From Sordariomycetes sp. S80-01Y (taxonomy: Eukaryota; Ascomycota; Sordariomycetes), in the NCBI GenBank assembly GCA_037042185.1, contig JAXQJY010000033.1:248001-312000 (forward strand): a stretch of 64,000 bases of DNA, written 5' to 3'. Under the pieces are notes generated by a model. The model was not told the DNA's origin, made no database searches, and saw only the letters and a list, made by a program, of their open reading frames with translations. A program made the translations under genes and the position numbers. This document shows positions 34,904 to 49,765 of this stretch, piece after piece. The stretch's first letter is position 1. Every line of letters starts with the position of its first letter.

Positions 34904-37900
34904 TTACTTCTTCTTCCCCTTCCTCCCTTTGCCGCCTGATGCATTAGACGCCACGCTCGAAGCCCGAGACGGCGCGGCTGAGCTGGCCTTGCTGCCTTTG
35001 GTGGACTTGACACTGTCAAGAGCCTTGTTCTGCGGTTGTCAGCGAATTATACTAGACCACTTAGACAAGAGATCGTACCTTAACACCATTCTTAGCCTTT
35101 TTCTTGGGCGGTGCGGAGTCAAGGAGGCTATCCTCGTCCTCGTCATCGTCGCGCTTGGACTTGCCATTCGCGCCGTTCCTCGGCGGCACGTCTTCGAACT
35201 CCTTGACAATGGTGGTGATGAGGGTAGTGCAACGTCTCGACAGCTCAATGGGCGTGCGGCTGAGGAAAAACCAATCAAACCTGAAGAGAGGCGACTCGCG
35301 GATGTCTTCGCGCATCTGCTCGTACAGACCCTCCTTGTCGATGCCGTATTTGTCAAGGAGGACAAGGAGGAAGCGGTCCTCCTCCTCGGTGTAAACCTTC
35401 TTGTTCGTGGTCGACACGGAATAATTGATCTTGAGCTGCTGCAAGGGCACCCGGTATTGCTGCATCTTCTTGCGCAGCAGCTTCTGGTTGTTTTCGGTAC
35501 GACGAATGCGCTCCTCGCCCTCTTCGATTACCTTTAGAAATTTCGGGTAGTCGGGGATCTCTTTATAGCGTTCCCAGAAGACCTTGGAGTACTTCTTAAT
35601 CTCCGCAGGGGTTTTGCTGTCAATTTCCAGCGAGATGCCCTCGTAGTTGTGGCGCCCTGATTTGGCCGATCCGTTGACGAATTGTTGGAAATCTCGCTTA
35701 TTCCAGTCACCAAAACCTTGGGTCGCGAGTGAGTCCTTCTCGGCGCGCTCTTCCTCTGTCAGTGGCTCCGCGTTGTCAATCTCTTGCTGCTCCAAGGCAC
35801 GCTCTGCCTCTCTCTCCTCGAGATTCTCCTCGTCGCCGTCGGGCAGTGGCACCTTGTAACCAATTTCCTTGCGATAGTATGCGGTTTCCCTTTCCTGCAA
35901 GTCGCGAAGACGCGGCGGGAAGAACTGGTAGTCGTGCACAGCAACTTGCTTAGGCGCACGAGGCGCCTTGGGCTTTTGCTCTCCCTTCTCTTTCGGCCCA
36001 TACATGGTCTGGCGGAAATATTTGTCCATCGAGTAAGATTGTTCCTTGCGCTCACGCTTCGCGGGGTTGATCCAGTTCATGCCTATGTCCTTCTTGGTAT
36101 TGGCGAAGTTCTCGCCATTCCATTCGTACGCCGACTCAGACGTGAATTTCTGGAGATCATCCAGACCGAGCTTCTCGTACTTGGCGCTGAGCTCCTTCGT
36201 GCGGTTCTCGCCCTGTGCAAGAATATCGTCGATGTCGGTGTCGTCAATGTTGGCTCCCTTTGAGGCCAGTCCGCCGGAAGACTTCGACTGGAACACCTTC
36301 TCGGCGCCGTGCTGAATCATCGAGAGGAGCTGGTCTTTGTTCGCAGCGGCCTTCGCTGCAACCTGCGCCCTCCCCTGCTGAATGACGAGCTGATCCAGCC
36401 GTAGTTTCTGCGCGGCTCGCTCCAGCACCTTCTCCTCGATGGCGTTGTCCGTCACGAAGCGATAGACCACAACCTGCTTTGTCTGGCCGATGCGGTGGGC
36501 ACGATCCATAGCTTGCAAATCAGCCTGCGGGTTCCAATCACTGTCGTAGAGGACGACAATGTCAGCTGTCGTCAAATTGATGCCCAGACCTCCAGCACGC
36601 GTCGTCAACAGGAATACAAACTTCTCTGAGCCCGGCTTGTTGTACTCGTCAATTGCGGCGATACGGTCCTCGTGTGCCGTACCTCCATCGATTCGGCAGT
36701 ACTGATACTGCCTAAACACACAGTAATCCTCGAGAATGTCAAGTTGACGACTCATCTGTGAGAAGATCAGGACACGGCTCCCCTGCTGCTTCATCCGCGC
36801 AAGCAGCTTGTCTAGTACCGCCATCTTGCCAGAGTTGTACACCAGATGCTCGTCCGTAGTGTAGGGAGGACCTGGTTCGGCACCTTCGAACAGGTAAGGG
36901 TGGTTACAGCACTTTCGCAACTGCATCACGATGTTCAAGAGTCGCGTCTTTGACTCCCTCTTACCGTTGGCGCCGTTGACAGCGTCAATGTCCTTCTCGA
37001 GGATCTTCTGGTACCATTTCACCTGCATCTCGGACATGCCCAGATACAGATTCACCTCCTTCTTTGGAAGAAGACTTTTCTCGACATCGCTCTTGACTCG
37101 ACGGAGCAAGAAGGGACGCAGAATCCTGTGCAGCTGCTGAACCACGCTGTCCTGGTCTCTGTCTTCGCCAGAGAACCACTGATCAAATGCCTCAGAGTCT
37201 CCGAACACGTCGGGCAGCAGGAAGTTGAGGAGGGCCCAGAGCTCATGAAGGTTGTTCTGGAGTGGTGTGCCGGTAATCAACAGCCGGTTGAGGGAAGAGA
37301 ACAAGCGGATGACTTGTGACAGCGAGGATTCCTCGTTTTTGATACGATGGGCCTCGTCTATGATGATGTACTTCCAAGGGAGCTTCTTCAAATGCGACTT
37401 TTCGCGCAAGATCATCTCGTAACTCGTGATGCAGACATCAAATTTGCTGTCGACAAGGCGGTCGTTGATCAACTGGTTGCGCTCCTCTTTAGCACCTTGC
37501 AAAATGAGCACGTCGACCTCGGGGGTCCATCGTTCAAACTCCCGCTTCCAGTTGTCGAGTGTAGATTTTGGCACAGTGATAAGGTGGGGTCCCTTGATGT
37601 CGCAAACATGGCGGAGATACCCAAGGAAAGAGATCGTCTGCAAGGTCTTGCCGAGACCCATTTCATCGGCGAGGATTCCGGAAATACCATTTTCGTGCAA
37701 TGAGATCATCCAATTCAGACCGGCGACTTGATAGTCGCGCATCGTGCCCTTAATAAAGGGGGGTGACTCGCGGAAGACGACTTCAGCAGCACCACCTCGT
37801 CGCTCGTCCTTGAGAAGCTCGGCATCTTCCTCGGCTTCCGTACGGCGCATGCGGCCACTAGCTGCGCCGCCTTGTCGGTTGGAGCTCTTCTTGGATTTGG

Positions 37901-38394
37901 ACGCATCCTCGTTTTGGCGATCGATCTCATTCATGATTTCTCGGATCTTAGGGTCGGGATTTGTCTCGATGAAGTGTCGGAAGAGGTCAGTCAGGCCGAG
38001 AAGATATTTGAAGCGTCGAATAGTATCGTCTTGCTGTGGTAGCAATGTCAGCGGGGTGGTTCCTGAGACCTTCCCGGGGCGCGTACCTTCGACTCTTCTA
38101 AGCTTGCATGCTTCTTCTTCATCAAGGCTTTTTGCATTTGGTTGTTTTCAGCGCGTCGCCTGCGGCCGTCCAACACAGGATCCCCGGCGACGCTACTAGC
38201 GGTTGTGTTGGGCTGTGTGTCGGAGTCAGTGTAGTCGGGGGTGTCAACTTCCTACAATACTGCGTTAGCTTCTGACTGTTGATCGTCTGAAACTTCAATC
38301 TTACCATGTCCTGGCCAGGTCTATACTCCTGCGCCTCAGAAGTAGAGACGTCGGCATCCGTGTCGGCGCCATTGCTGCGCGATCGTCGAGCCAT
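34904..38394 (-). CDS. ISWI: ISWI chromatin-remodelling ATPase
   Basis: Slides and spaces nucleosomes using ATP. Exons 38305-38394, 38087-38251, 35079-38033 and 34904-35029 join across introns of 53, 53 and 49 bp; 1111 residues, typical for ISWI. An acidic N-terminus precedes an AutoN-like segment ([14 protein letters not shown]). SNF2 ATPase: motif [10 protein letters not shown] (about residue 210), DEAH box [19 protein letters not shown]; helicase C lobe with RAGGLGINL and [11 protein letters not shown]. NegC/HAND region follows [13 protein letters not shown]-like ([16 protein letters not shown]) and SLIDE ([15 protein letters not shown]) domains are complete. The last 42-residue exon encodes a Ser/Lys-rich tail ending GRKGKKK. 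No second ISWI is visible here for comparison, so Isw1 versus Isw2 is left open. Confidence 0.95.
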
Positions 38395-39745
38395 CTTGGG
38401 TCTAACGCCTTCCAAGGCTGACGGAGCCTCTTTACGCGACCAACTCGTTCGCGACGCGTTGGAAACTAGCCCACACTTTCGTCGATAACTAACAATGTGT
38501 CTTTCTATCCAGCTTCGAGGTGCCGTGTCACGAAGCGACGGCTTGTTGGTGTAGTGGCGCGACTTAGTGAGGCAGCAAGGGGAGGAAAGATGTTTTTGGG
38601 AAGTGTCCGCCGTTGGATCTCGAAATGCACGTCGAGGAAGGGCAGCGGGTTAGCGCGATGGCGTATCCCTGTCCGCGCCGGGCACATAGTCAGGGACCGG
38701 ATCAAGTTGGCTCCGTAAAGCGGCCAACGTCATCATCTCAGATTTGCTGAGATCCTTTTCCATTAAACATATAGATCAGTCAAAGTCTGCATTTCAAGGT
38801 GTTGGAAAAAATCTTGGACTATAGAAAGATCCCCGCCCCGTACCTCCCGTCGAGTAGTTACCCAGCCAGCCCCTTGGGTTCCTCCATTGGGAAGTCCTGA
38901 ATCGAAGAAACACGTCTAGTACAACACTAGTATCATGTGAGGCAAGGAAGCTGCTTTAGATTGATGCCTCGTGTCAGAAAGGGAACGTATATCCCGTTAC
39001 TTCTGCGGAAGACTCACATAAGCTTGCCTGGAATTTTACTTTAGGCGCCACAGAGTCGCGAAGTGATTGTTCTGCACAACGAGCTGTATCGTAGTGTCTA
39101 CTGGAAGTACCTATGGGAATTACGGGCTGCATCATGTTATTGGTGGGTAGGCTGCAGCGCTGCATGCCCAAATGAGTTTGACTTGCAGTGGGCTTAAAGA
39201 CCTATTGCAATGGCAAGCTTGCATGATTCAATCTACAGCTTCTAATGAGCGGCCTTGGGATGTGGTGTGGAGCTGCTCATGATCAAGCGAGCGTGCACAT
39301 TCGCTGCTTTGAGGGTGGTACTGTAGACCCTCAGGGCCGGCACTCAGAGGGTGGGCCATCATTGAACCAGATCACGTGCCAGTCACGACCAGGCCCCCCA
39401 CGTGCCTGCCCCTCGGTCGGTGCCGCTAGGTTTGCAACTCCGAGCGATCATCGTAGGTCCTGAACCTGACTCACCTCTACCATCGCGCCCACGCAGCTTC
39501 TCACGTCAAACGTATCTAAAACCTATCTGGAGACGACTTCACTGTCTGATCTCAACTTTTGGCTTCCCCAGGTCGTCCTCTATTCAACCATTAGCTGGTT
39601 TGTCAGCTCTCTTCGCCTCCCTTGCCACCACCGGCCTTACTCGACATACATTTGGTAAGGCAAACGTGCATTTTCGCGCATCGTCAGCATCATCTAACGT
39701 CTTCGCAGCTTTCCAGACGTTCATTTTCAGCTCTGTCACCACGCT
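38395..39745. promoter_or_regulatory. Divergent promoter region with a probable 5'UTR intron
   Basis: 1.35 kb between the ISWI start (minus) and the DUF4588-like start (plus). Sequence 39655-39708 has a full set of splice signals (GTAAGG donor, CTAAC branch, TTCGCAG acceptor), so a 54 bp intron probably lies in the leader of the downstream gene. No protein gene recognised. Confidence 0.5.
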
Positions 39746-40417
39746 ATGGACAGCCGCAACCCGACCCAAAACGACTCTCCTGAGCAACTCCTCGACGTCT
39801 TCAAAGCAGCCGCTCTTTCCGTAACGAGACTCTACAAGTCGTCAGTTTCGGCTGAGACTAAAGCCCGCTCGGATGGCTATCAGGACTGCTTGGATGACTT
39901 GTTTGCATTCTTGGATAAGGAAGGTCAGAATTTAGGGGACTCGGGGCTCTTACGATTACGGAAGTGGGCTTCAGAGCGTCGGGAAGGAAGAGCGCCCAGC
40001 CCCCAGAGCTCTGAGAGCGAAGATGAGGCTGAGAAACCTGTCGCCGCCGCGGAAACTCCTGCGAAAGCGCCAACACCTCCTCCCGCCGACATCATGACCG
40101 ACGCAACACCTGCTGCTGAACCCCATCGCCCAGTAGAAATTGTTGTTCCATCGAGGGAGAACTTCACTTTCCAGTCTGACCACCAGTACCCCAACATCGA
40201 GCTCCTCGACCTTTCCGAAAGACCTCATAATAACAACAACAATCACATGCCTCGGCAACGGCGATCCAACAAAACTGGCGGCTTGCGACAACCAGGCCAT
40301 CTCGGTCGAGGCGCGGGCTCGAAACGGCGGATGGACTTCGATGACTTCTTTGGTGGATGCTTTGGCGGTAAAGACCCTTTTAGCGGCGGTGGTGGAAAGC
40401 GAAGTCGACACACGTGA
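39746..40417 (+). CDS. DUF4588/HAPSTR1-like protein
   Basis: Single exon, 223 residues. The N-terminal ~65 residues (LLDVFKAAALSVTRLYKSS, then DGYQDCLDDLFAFLD) recall the DUF4588 domain of human HAPSTR1/C16orf72, whose pattern is F-x-x-AA-x-AVT-x-LYK followed by a GYQ helix; HAPSTR1 works with the ligase HUWE1 in stress signalling. The rest is disordered: Ser/Glu-rich, Pro/Ala-rich, an Asn run (HNNNNNH), then a basic, Gly-rich tail (SNKTGGLRQPGH) ending DDFFGGCFGGKDPFSGGGGKR. The C-terminal KRRMDFDDFF could be a nuclear signal plus a docking motif. Family assignment is from memory of a short motif; function in fungi is unknown. Its 3' end faces the proton-channel gene 290 bp away. Confidence 0.65.
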   Translation: MDSRNPTQNDSPEQLLDVFKAAALSVTRLYKSSVSAETKARSDGYQDCLDDLFAFLDKEGQNLGDSGLLRLRKWASERREGRAPSPQSSESEDEAEKPVAAAETPAKAPTPPPADIMTDATPAAEPHRPVEIVVPSRENFTFQSDHQYPNIELLDLSERPHNNNNNHMPRQRRSNKTGGLRQPGHLGRGAGSKRRMDFDDFFGGCFGGKDPFSGGGGKRSRHT

Positions 40418-40707
40418 GCGAAGCTCTGTATTTCAGGTCATATTCTGTTTGGAGGATATCCCTCATCTTGGCACGAACCGATAGACGGACGACATGAAGC
40501 GAAGCATTGTTACGGAGGAGCTCGGGACCAGCATCAGCATTGAACGGCGTTTGAGGATGTAACGATCAGCATCACGGTGTTTGCGATTTCGGACAGGACA
40601 TGGACGAGATACCACATAGAACCTGCCTGCTGAGCAGACTGCATCAGGCACAATAAATCTTGAACAAGCTACTTCGACGATCGCATATGAATAGACTGCT
40701 CTAACTG

Positions 40708-41363
40708 TCATGCATGAGCCAAACCCAACTGGTCCTTGAGGGTTTTGACCTCGTCGCTCAACTCCGTATTCCTCTGCTCCAGGTCATCAATCCTTTCCGA
40801 GGCTCCTAAAACGATCTCTTCCGACAGCTTAGCCAGCCTCCATAGCCGCAGCCCCACGATCAGACCTCCTATCTCTTCAGCAATTCCTTGTGTGGCTACG
40901 TCTATCACAAAGCTTGCCACGATGACGGCTGAGTCAAAAAGGTGAAACCATGACTTTAGGTATCTTTGTCTCCCAGTCAGTCGATTCGCGTCGTGATTTC
41001 AGATTATACTTACCCAAATCCAAACGCAATTATGCATATCCCCAACTCAACCATGAACAGGCAGCTGATTGCCAGGCCCGTGATTTCTAGACCCCTCGAC
41101 GCCCTCTTGACCCACGGCTCTTTGAGCTGGTGCATCTCGCAAGCGATCAGCTTGGTGAACACGTTGAGCAGAAGGGTTGCCACGTCCAGTGTTACCAAAG
41201 CCATGACGATGTAGTGCTTCGCCCGGGATGATAAGCTCTGGCGCAGGCGATGGCGGATTGATCGGAGTCGGGGGGTCAAAGGCGGGAAAGACGAGAAAGA
41301 CGAGAGCGTCGACGTATCTCGTGGCCTGGAAAGTAGAGGCTCCGATGCCATGGGGTCGGCCAT
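40708..41363 (-). CDS. Voltage-gated proton channel (Hv1-type)
   Basis: Conducts protons out of the cell on depolarisation; it is a lone voltage-sensor domain without a pore domain. Exons 41014-41363 and 40708-40963 join across a 50 bp intron; 201 residues. S1 (MALVTLDVATLLLN) holds Asp60, matching the human selectivity residue Asp112. S2 (ITGLAISCLFMVELGICII) holds Glu106. S3 (FHLFDSAVIVASFVIDV) holds Asp127 and Asp138, with the same 11-residue spacing as human Asp174 and Asp185. S4 (GLRLWRLAKL) has Arg156, Arg159 and Lys162, so the third gating charge is Lys instead of Arg. The C-terminus (ASERIDDLEQRNTELSDEVK) is a coiled coil, as used for dimer formation. Hv1 channels have been described in Aspergillus and Fusarium. 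Confidence 0.85.
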
Positions 41364-42105
41364 TGTCTTTCGATAACTTGGTGAAGGCCTCTACTTTCTC
41401 AAAAAAGAGTTCGAGCGGATTTTCATATCACGATTAAAGGTAGCTTATCGAAGTATTGGGTAAGAAGGCGCGGAACATAGGACGAAGTGCTACATCTAAC
41501 CATGGCAGGTGGTCTCACCATCGGAGCTTAAGTCATATCGATGCGAGAAGGCTTGTTTGTCTTCCTGCCTTGCTTGTGCCCGTTCTGACACTTCGAGTTA
41601 GGCTGTTCCGCCAGCTGTACGTGCACAACCTTGGTCTTCGAACACCATGGAATGATGATTGCTGATGTCACATGCCTGGTGCGTAACCCCTACAAGCCAT
41701 GTGCGGATATGGCCGGCTCAGCTCCGGTTAAGCCACCCCACGTTCATGCAGCTCCGCCGCTGGCCACCTCTACCCTTGTTAGGTTTCGATGCGAGGCGAC
41801 GAGGCTCTGCTTTGTTGGTGTGCAGTTGAGCTTCGACCTTCAACTTTTCCTTTCCCTCCCTCACTCGCCTTACCCCGTCGCATTCATCACAGCTTGGTTT
41901 ATCTAATTCTGTTTCAACTCTCGGGCGGAAGCACCACCAGCTTGTAAGTCACTACCCATAGGTCGACTGCGTATCGTCATTCGTCGCGATGTCACGATGG
42001 GATCGTAAAGCTTAGGCTGCAATACTTCACATCAGAAAGGCTAATCCCACGATGTAGACAAATACTTCACAACCATACAATCAAGATCGCCCGAAACTCG
42101 TCACG
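41364..42105. promoter_or_regulatory. Divergent promoter of the proton channel and pab2
   Basis: 742 bp between opposed start codons. A possible leader intron for the plus gene runs from 41944 (GTAAGT) to about 42057 (GATGTAG). Otherwise unremarkable. Confidence 0.4.
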
Positions 42106-42865
42106 ATGTCCGACGCCGAACAGCATGAGCAAGATGCCTTTGTCAAGCAAGATGAGGCCGACACCAAGCCCGAGCCCGAACAGGAAGGCCAGGGCGATGC
42201 TGACCCCAATGAAGAGGTTCGTCAGGAACGCATAGCATGCGGATGAGCATTCATTTCATTGCAATGTGGAGAAGAGAAGGATGGAACTGACACCATGTGT
42301 GTTCAACAGCAAGAGATCTCCGCGATGAAGAAGCGTGTCCAAGAGATGGAACAGGAGGCCGAGAAGCTGCGCGAGATGCAGGCGTCGCTGGACCAGCAGT
42401 CCGCCGATCTCGCTGATGACAAGGAGTCGGTTGATTCGCGAAGCATTTTTGTCGGCAACGTGGACTACTCGGCCAGCCCGGAGGAGATTCAGGCGCATTT
42501 CCAGAGCTGCGGTTCGATCAACCGCGTAACGATCCTGTTGGACAAATTTACCGGTCAGCCCAAGGGGTAGGTTTTCTCCGAACGCTTCAAGGAACCGGTA
42601 TTGACGAGCTGCCAGTTACGCGTACGTTGAGTTCACGGAGCCTAGCCTGGTCGCTCAAGCCCTCGTCCTCAACGAGAGCGTCTTCAAGGGTCGCAACATC
42701 AAAGTCACCACTAAACGGACCAACGTCCCTGGTATGAGCCGTGGACGCGGCGGTCGTGGTGGCTTTGGCGGCGGTCGCGGCTTCAGAGGAGGTCGAGGCT
42801 TCCGGGGCGGCGGTTACCGTGGTGGCAATCGGGGTGGTCGTGGTCGGGGTTACAACCCTTACTAG
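42106..42865 (+). CDS. pab2: Nuclear poly(A)-binding protein 2 (PABPN1/Pab2)
   Basis: Binds poly(A) tails in the nucleus; in fission yeast Pab2 also feeds RNAs to the exosome. Exons 42106-42216, 42310-42566 and 42616-42865 join across introns of 93 and 49 bp; 205 residues. The first intron has an unusual GTTCGT donor. Order of parts: acidic N-terminus ([13 protein letters not shown]), a coiled coil ([19 protein letters not shown]), one RRM with RNP2 SIFVGNVDY and RNP1 YAYVEF (restored by the second splice), then an Arg-Gly-rich tail ending GYNPY, likely arginine-methylated. This layout, coiled coil-RRM-RGG, is specific to PABPN1. Full length. Confidence 0.9.
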
Positions 42866-44809
42866 GAGCAAGGCAACGAATCTCCTGGTCACGCTGGTCT
42901 GGCCCTTGTACAGGATTCTCCCGGTATGAGCTACCAACAGCCTCTTCAGCCGCTCTTCGAAGCACCCCATCCTTCTTACAGGCCTCATCCGCAAGATCTT
43001 CCTCGTTGTCCTTCGCCAGGCTTCGACACGTATCCTGACACTTACCCAGCCCCTCCTCATCACCAAAGGTATTATTAGAGGTAGTTTCTAGTTCTCTCTC
43101 AAAGACGGCTGGAACACCAAGGTCAGGGAAAGGGCCAGCGATCTGTGTTCAAAGTCCGTCGGATCGGGAGGTATCTGTTCTGTTGAGACTCGTATGAAGG
43201 CGAAGGCGCGATCAAGCACACCAGGGGAAGCCCGCAGCAATAGACGGGCTTGCAGAGGGGGAGACGATCAGAGGGGCAAAGTTAGGATGAGCGAAGGTGA
43301 CATAAATGTTGAAATCTTAAGTGATTAGGGAGTCTAAGGCGAAGGACAGGGTTCAGGAGTTCAGGATGGTATAGCAGTTGGTCTCTTTGCTTTCCCCAAT
43401 GAATACCAGGAGGGTCATCTCCATATTATCGCATGCTTGAATCCGAGCTCAAGGCGGCGAAGGTGTCAACAGTTCGTTTGTGGATTTCGGAGTCGCCGAG
43501 GTCCTATGCCCCATCGAAGTCGATGGCTCCCGAGCCATATCATGTAGGAGACTGGGGTCGCGACTTGGCGGCCGTGTTGGTGATCGAGTTTAGCCTAGGA
43601 GGCCACGCGGCTCTACGCGTAACAAGTCATAAATCTGCCTTGTCGGATGCAAGCCGTTGATCTTGCCGATTTCGAGAATCTGGGGATCTTGAATGTTATC
43701 TATCGATTCGAAATGAAGGACTGAATGCTACTTTTGGCACGTGCGTGTAGTGCTGAAGACAGGTAGAGAGAGTGTGGTTAGATCAGTGAGGTGCTTCTTA
43801 GGTACTTCTAGCTATCAAGGTGCATAAGGGCGTAGAGGAGTCACTTCAGGAACCACAGAGTGACGATCAAGTCATCACGTCTTCGAGTTCTGGACTAAGC
43901 TACGTAGTTTGTAATCGAATGATCTCTAACGTATTCCAGGTGTAAGGAGGATTGGTAAGGTTCAGATAGAATTCAACGGCGGGTGCAGTGGTAGCAGATC
44001 AGGTAAGCCACTGGCAGCGGTTAGTGGCACCGGCAGCGTCTGACGGCTACTGGCCCCCACCACAGCGCCGCTGAAACTCGCGTCAAGAGAGGCCGCTGGA
44101 ACCGGAGCCCCTCCATTCCACGCCATTCCCGGGCCGTCGTGATGTGATGTGATGCACTGCACTTGGCTCGAGAGCGTCTGCTGCCACCACGGAATATATT
44201 TGGAACTGGCACCATCATAGTATCGACATCACTATCAAGCCGGCCTTGAGCGCGACTTGTCATTGATTTTTTGTCTTCGATAACGTCTCAACGACCCGGT
44301 CGCTCAGAGGCTGCAAGCTCAGCTGCCAACCCAACCTGCCGACGGTCTCTTGGAGAAGCGCCAAAAGGTCTGGTCCAGGCTGTGGCGACTGCTGCTGCAC
44401 GATTCCTGGAAGCGGGGAGCCTCTTGACCACCCACTGCCAGTGCTCGACGTCCATCACCAACCCGGACCACCGACCGCCGACCTCGCCTGCATCTATTGC
44501 GAGGACCTGCGAGTAACTGGTGCATCTGCTGCTTCAGCCTTCCCGGTCCTACCCAGTCAGTGCTTCACCCTTCGAACCACTGGTGGCGCCCCTACACGAG
44601 CCCGCCTGCACAGCCTCAACCACCCGCCGCAGCTCCCTCGTCCGTCATCGCCGTCGCTCGCCACGAGCCCCTTCACCGAACACTTGGTCCTGTATTGTAT
44701 TCATCGCCGACCATAGTCTCCCGTCGCCCTCGCTCCTGCCGCCAAAAGCTGCCGGTGTTGTCACGGCGTGCCTCAATTACGGGCTGCATCAACGACCGGA
44801 TCCGTCACG
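42866..44809. other. Intergenic region and leader of the Rsp5-type ligase
   Basis: 1.9 kb. The first 1.1 kb is plain. From about 44270 the plus strand is rich in C with long open frames in several phases up to the Rsp5 start, which looks like a long leader. No gene recognised. Confidence 0.45.
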
Positions 44810-47566
<2,757 letters not shown>

Positions 47567-48104
47567 AGAGGCCTGCGTGTAAATACAGATCGATTTTCAA
47601 TCTCGCTAGCACCAACGATTACGGCACAATCTCTACTTTTGCAACTTACTCCTGGCTTCGTTTTGGCAATTATATCTTTCACGGTGGGAACGGGTCATTT
47701 GGTTCGTTTGGCGCTGGCGGGCTTTCAAACGAATCTGTTCAATCGCGGAGGGATGTTGAGCGCGATGGCCGACGTGGTCGCTTAGGGCATCGGAAGGAGG
47801 TTGCAGCTAATGATGGGACAAAGACTGCTATTTGAGCGGTAAAGGCGGTGGTCTTCGCTCTCAGGCCCAAAGCGCAACAGGAAGGGCAGATTCATATACT
47901 ATACACATAGTTCATTATTGGGAGAAGTGGTATCTTGAGCTTTTGTGATTCGTGTAGGCGTGTTCGAGCCACCATTCTACCGGAACCCCTAGTATGTACA
48001 CTTTGACAAAAGAAACGGCCTAGCGGCCATGCCTTGGTATCCTCCTACACCACCTCCGATCAACAACCCTGTCTCCGGACTTCCGCCATCTTCCAACTTT
48101 CCCT
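47567..48104. other. Convergent 3' region
   Basis: 538 bp between the stop codons of rsp5 and the complex I gene. Nothing beyond two 3' ends seen. Confidence 0.5.
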
Positions 48105-48956
48105 TTATCGCCTGTACCACATTCTAGTGATCTTGGTATTCCTCATCTTCCTCTGCAACTGGAAGATACCGTACATCAGCGCCTCACTTGTCGGCGGGCA
48201 CCCGGGCACGTAGATATCCACCGGCACAATCCTGTCGCATCCCCTAACCACCGAGTACGAGTAGTGGTAGTACCCGCCGCCGTTGGCGCAGCTGCCCATG
48301 GAGATGACCCAGCGGGGCTCGGGCATCTGATCGTAGACCTGGCGGAGGGCGGGCGCCATCTTGTTGGTCAGGGTACCGGCAACAATCATGACGTCGGACT
48401 GGCGGGGAGAGGCACGGAAAATGATACCCAGGCGATCTTGATCGTAGCGAGGGGTGGAGAGGTGCATCATTTCGACGGCGCAGCAGGCGAGGCCGAATGT
48501 CATGGGCCAGAGGGAGGACTGGCGAGCCCAGTTGGTGATGATGTCGAGGGTGGTGCTGTGGGCGTGTTAGCATCTCGTTGTCTGGAAGGATTGCGTCCGC
48601 TGCCTGCTAGATCCGAGGCAGTGAGAATATGAGGACGTACAGAGCGTATTGGACGACGCCCTTGGTGCCCTCCTCGGAAGGAAGGGGCACCTCACGACGA
48701 GGACCCGAGAGGCTCGTCCCAGCGCCGTGGGGGGTCAACTGGCTGGCGTTGCGGTTCGCGCTGGTGGCGATACCGGCAGCGGCGTATCGGAAAGGAACCA
48801 TGGCCGTCATGGGCTTCGCTGTTACCCGTCAGCATTTCCATCCAGAGCAGCCCATTTCAATCCCTTTGGAGAACCCCAGATCCACGAGAGCCGAGAGGGA
48901 GGATTTCGCGCACCTCGCAGGGCCATTGCGGCCGCGGTCCGCGTGGACGGGAGCAT
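48105..48956 (-). CDS. Mitochondrial complex I subunit NUKM (PSST/NDUFS7)
   Basis: Carries iron-sulfur cluster N2, the last electron carrier before ubiquinone, in the peripheral arm of NADH dehydrogenase. Exons 48914-48956, 48641-48818 and 48105-48555 join across introns of 95 and 85 bp; 223 residues. The N-terminus ([17 protein letters not shown]) is basic and lacks acids, a mitochondrial presequence. The N2 ligands are present: the adjacent cysteines of [10 protein letters not shown], the Cys of [16 protein letters not shown], and that of [11 protein letters not shown]. The first 14-residue exon was placed by the splice signals (GTGCGC/AACAG) and phase. Full length with the normal C-terminus TRMWYRR. 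Confidence 0.95.
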
Positions 48957-49765
48957 TGTGAATGGGTCGACGCGGTCGTTTCGGTCGAGGATGTTGTAGG
49001 AGTGGAGAGGAGGCGCGAATGGCCGTGGTGGTGACGGGGCGGATGGATAGGTCGAGGGCGTGGTCGTTGACGTTGAGGATATTCGCCTCCCGGTGATGGG
49101 AAGCAGAAATGGGGACGCTGTGATTGGTCGAAGAGGGCCGTGGGCGAGGTTTAGCCGGGTGTGGTGGGAAGGTGAGATTCTTAAGCTGACAGATTTAGTG
49201 CGCAGGCCGACGTGGGGAAAGCACCTGGTCATGCTTTAAGTATTTTGACAGGCATGATGGAGGGCCGTCATCGATCATAATGAACCTGGAGTGAAATCAT
49301 ATATATTCGGGAAATCCTATCGCAGTTAACTATATTTTCATTTGACTAATATTTCTTTCGGAAGCTGTATGTTGCTGGTTTTGAAGCTGATGCTTCTTTG
49401 CGATACCTACGAAGTGGTCTTCGCTATGTTGTAGCCAGCGAGGGTTTTATGAAATGTGCCTACCCTATAATTGAGCACATCGGCATATTTGAGCTGGGTT
49501 TAGGCGACACATCGATAGGATCAAGTGAAGTATACGGATAGCTTAGCAGCAAAATTTGACCTTAATTACGAATAAGTTATCGGAGAGCATACTCAATCGA
49601 ATCCTGATGTCAGCTACCTAGTCGCTCGTGCCCGCCGTCGTGTGAATTGGATGTGTGTGAGCTATCCGCCCAATGTCTACAAGAAATCAGCGCGGGTGGT
49701 GTGGTGACGATACACCTCTCCAGATGAAAGGATTTCGCCAAGCTGAGTTTTGGAAGTATAAAATC
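48957..49765. other. NUKM promoter and AT-richer patch
   Basis: The first ~270 bp is GC-rich NUKM promoter. From about 49250 the sequence is clearly AT-richer than its surroundings (for example ATATATATTC near 49300 and TAAAATCTTAATC near 49760). No coding or transposon remains recognised. Confidence 0.45.
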
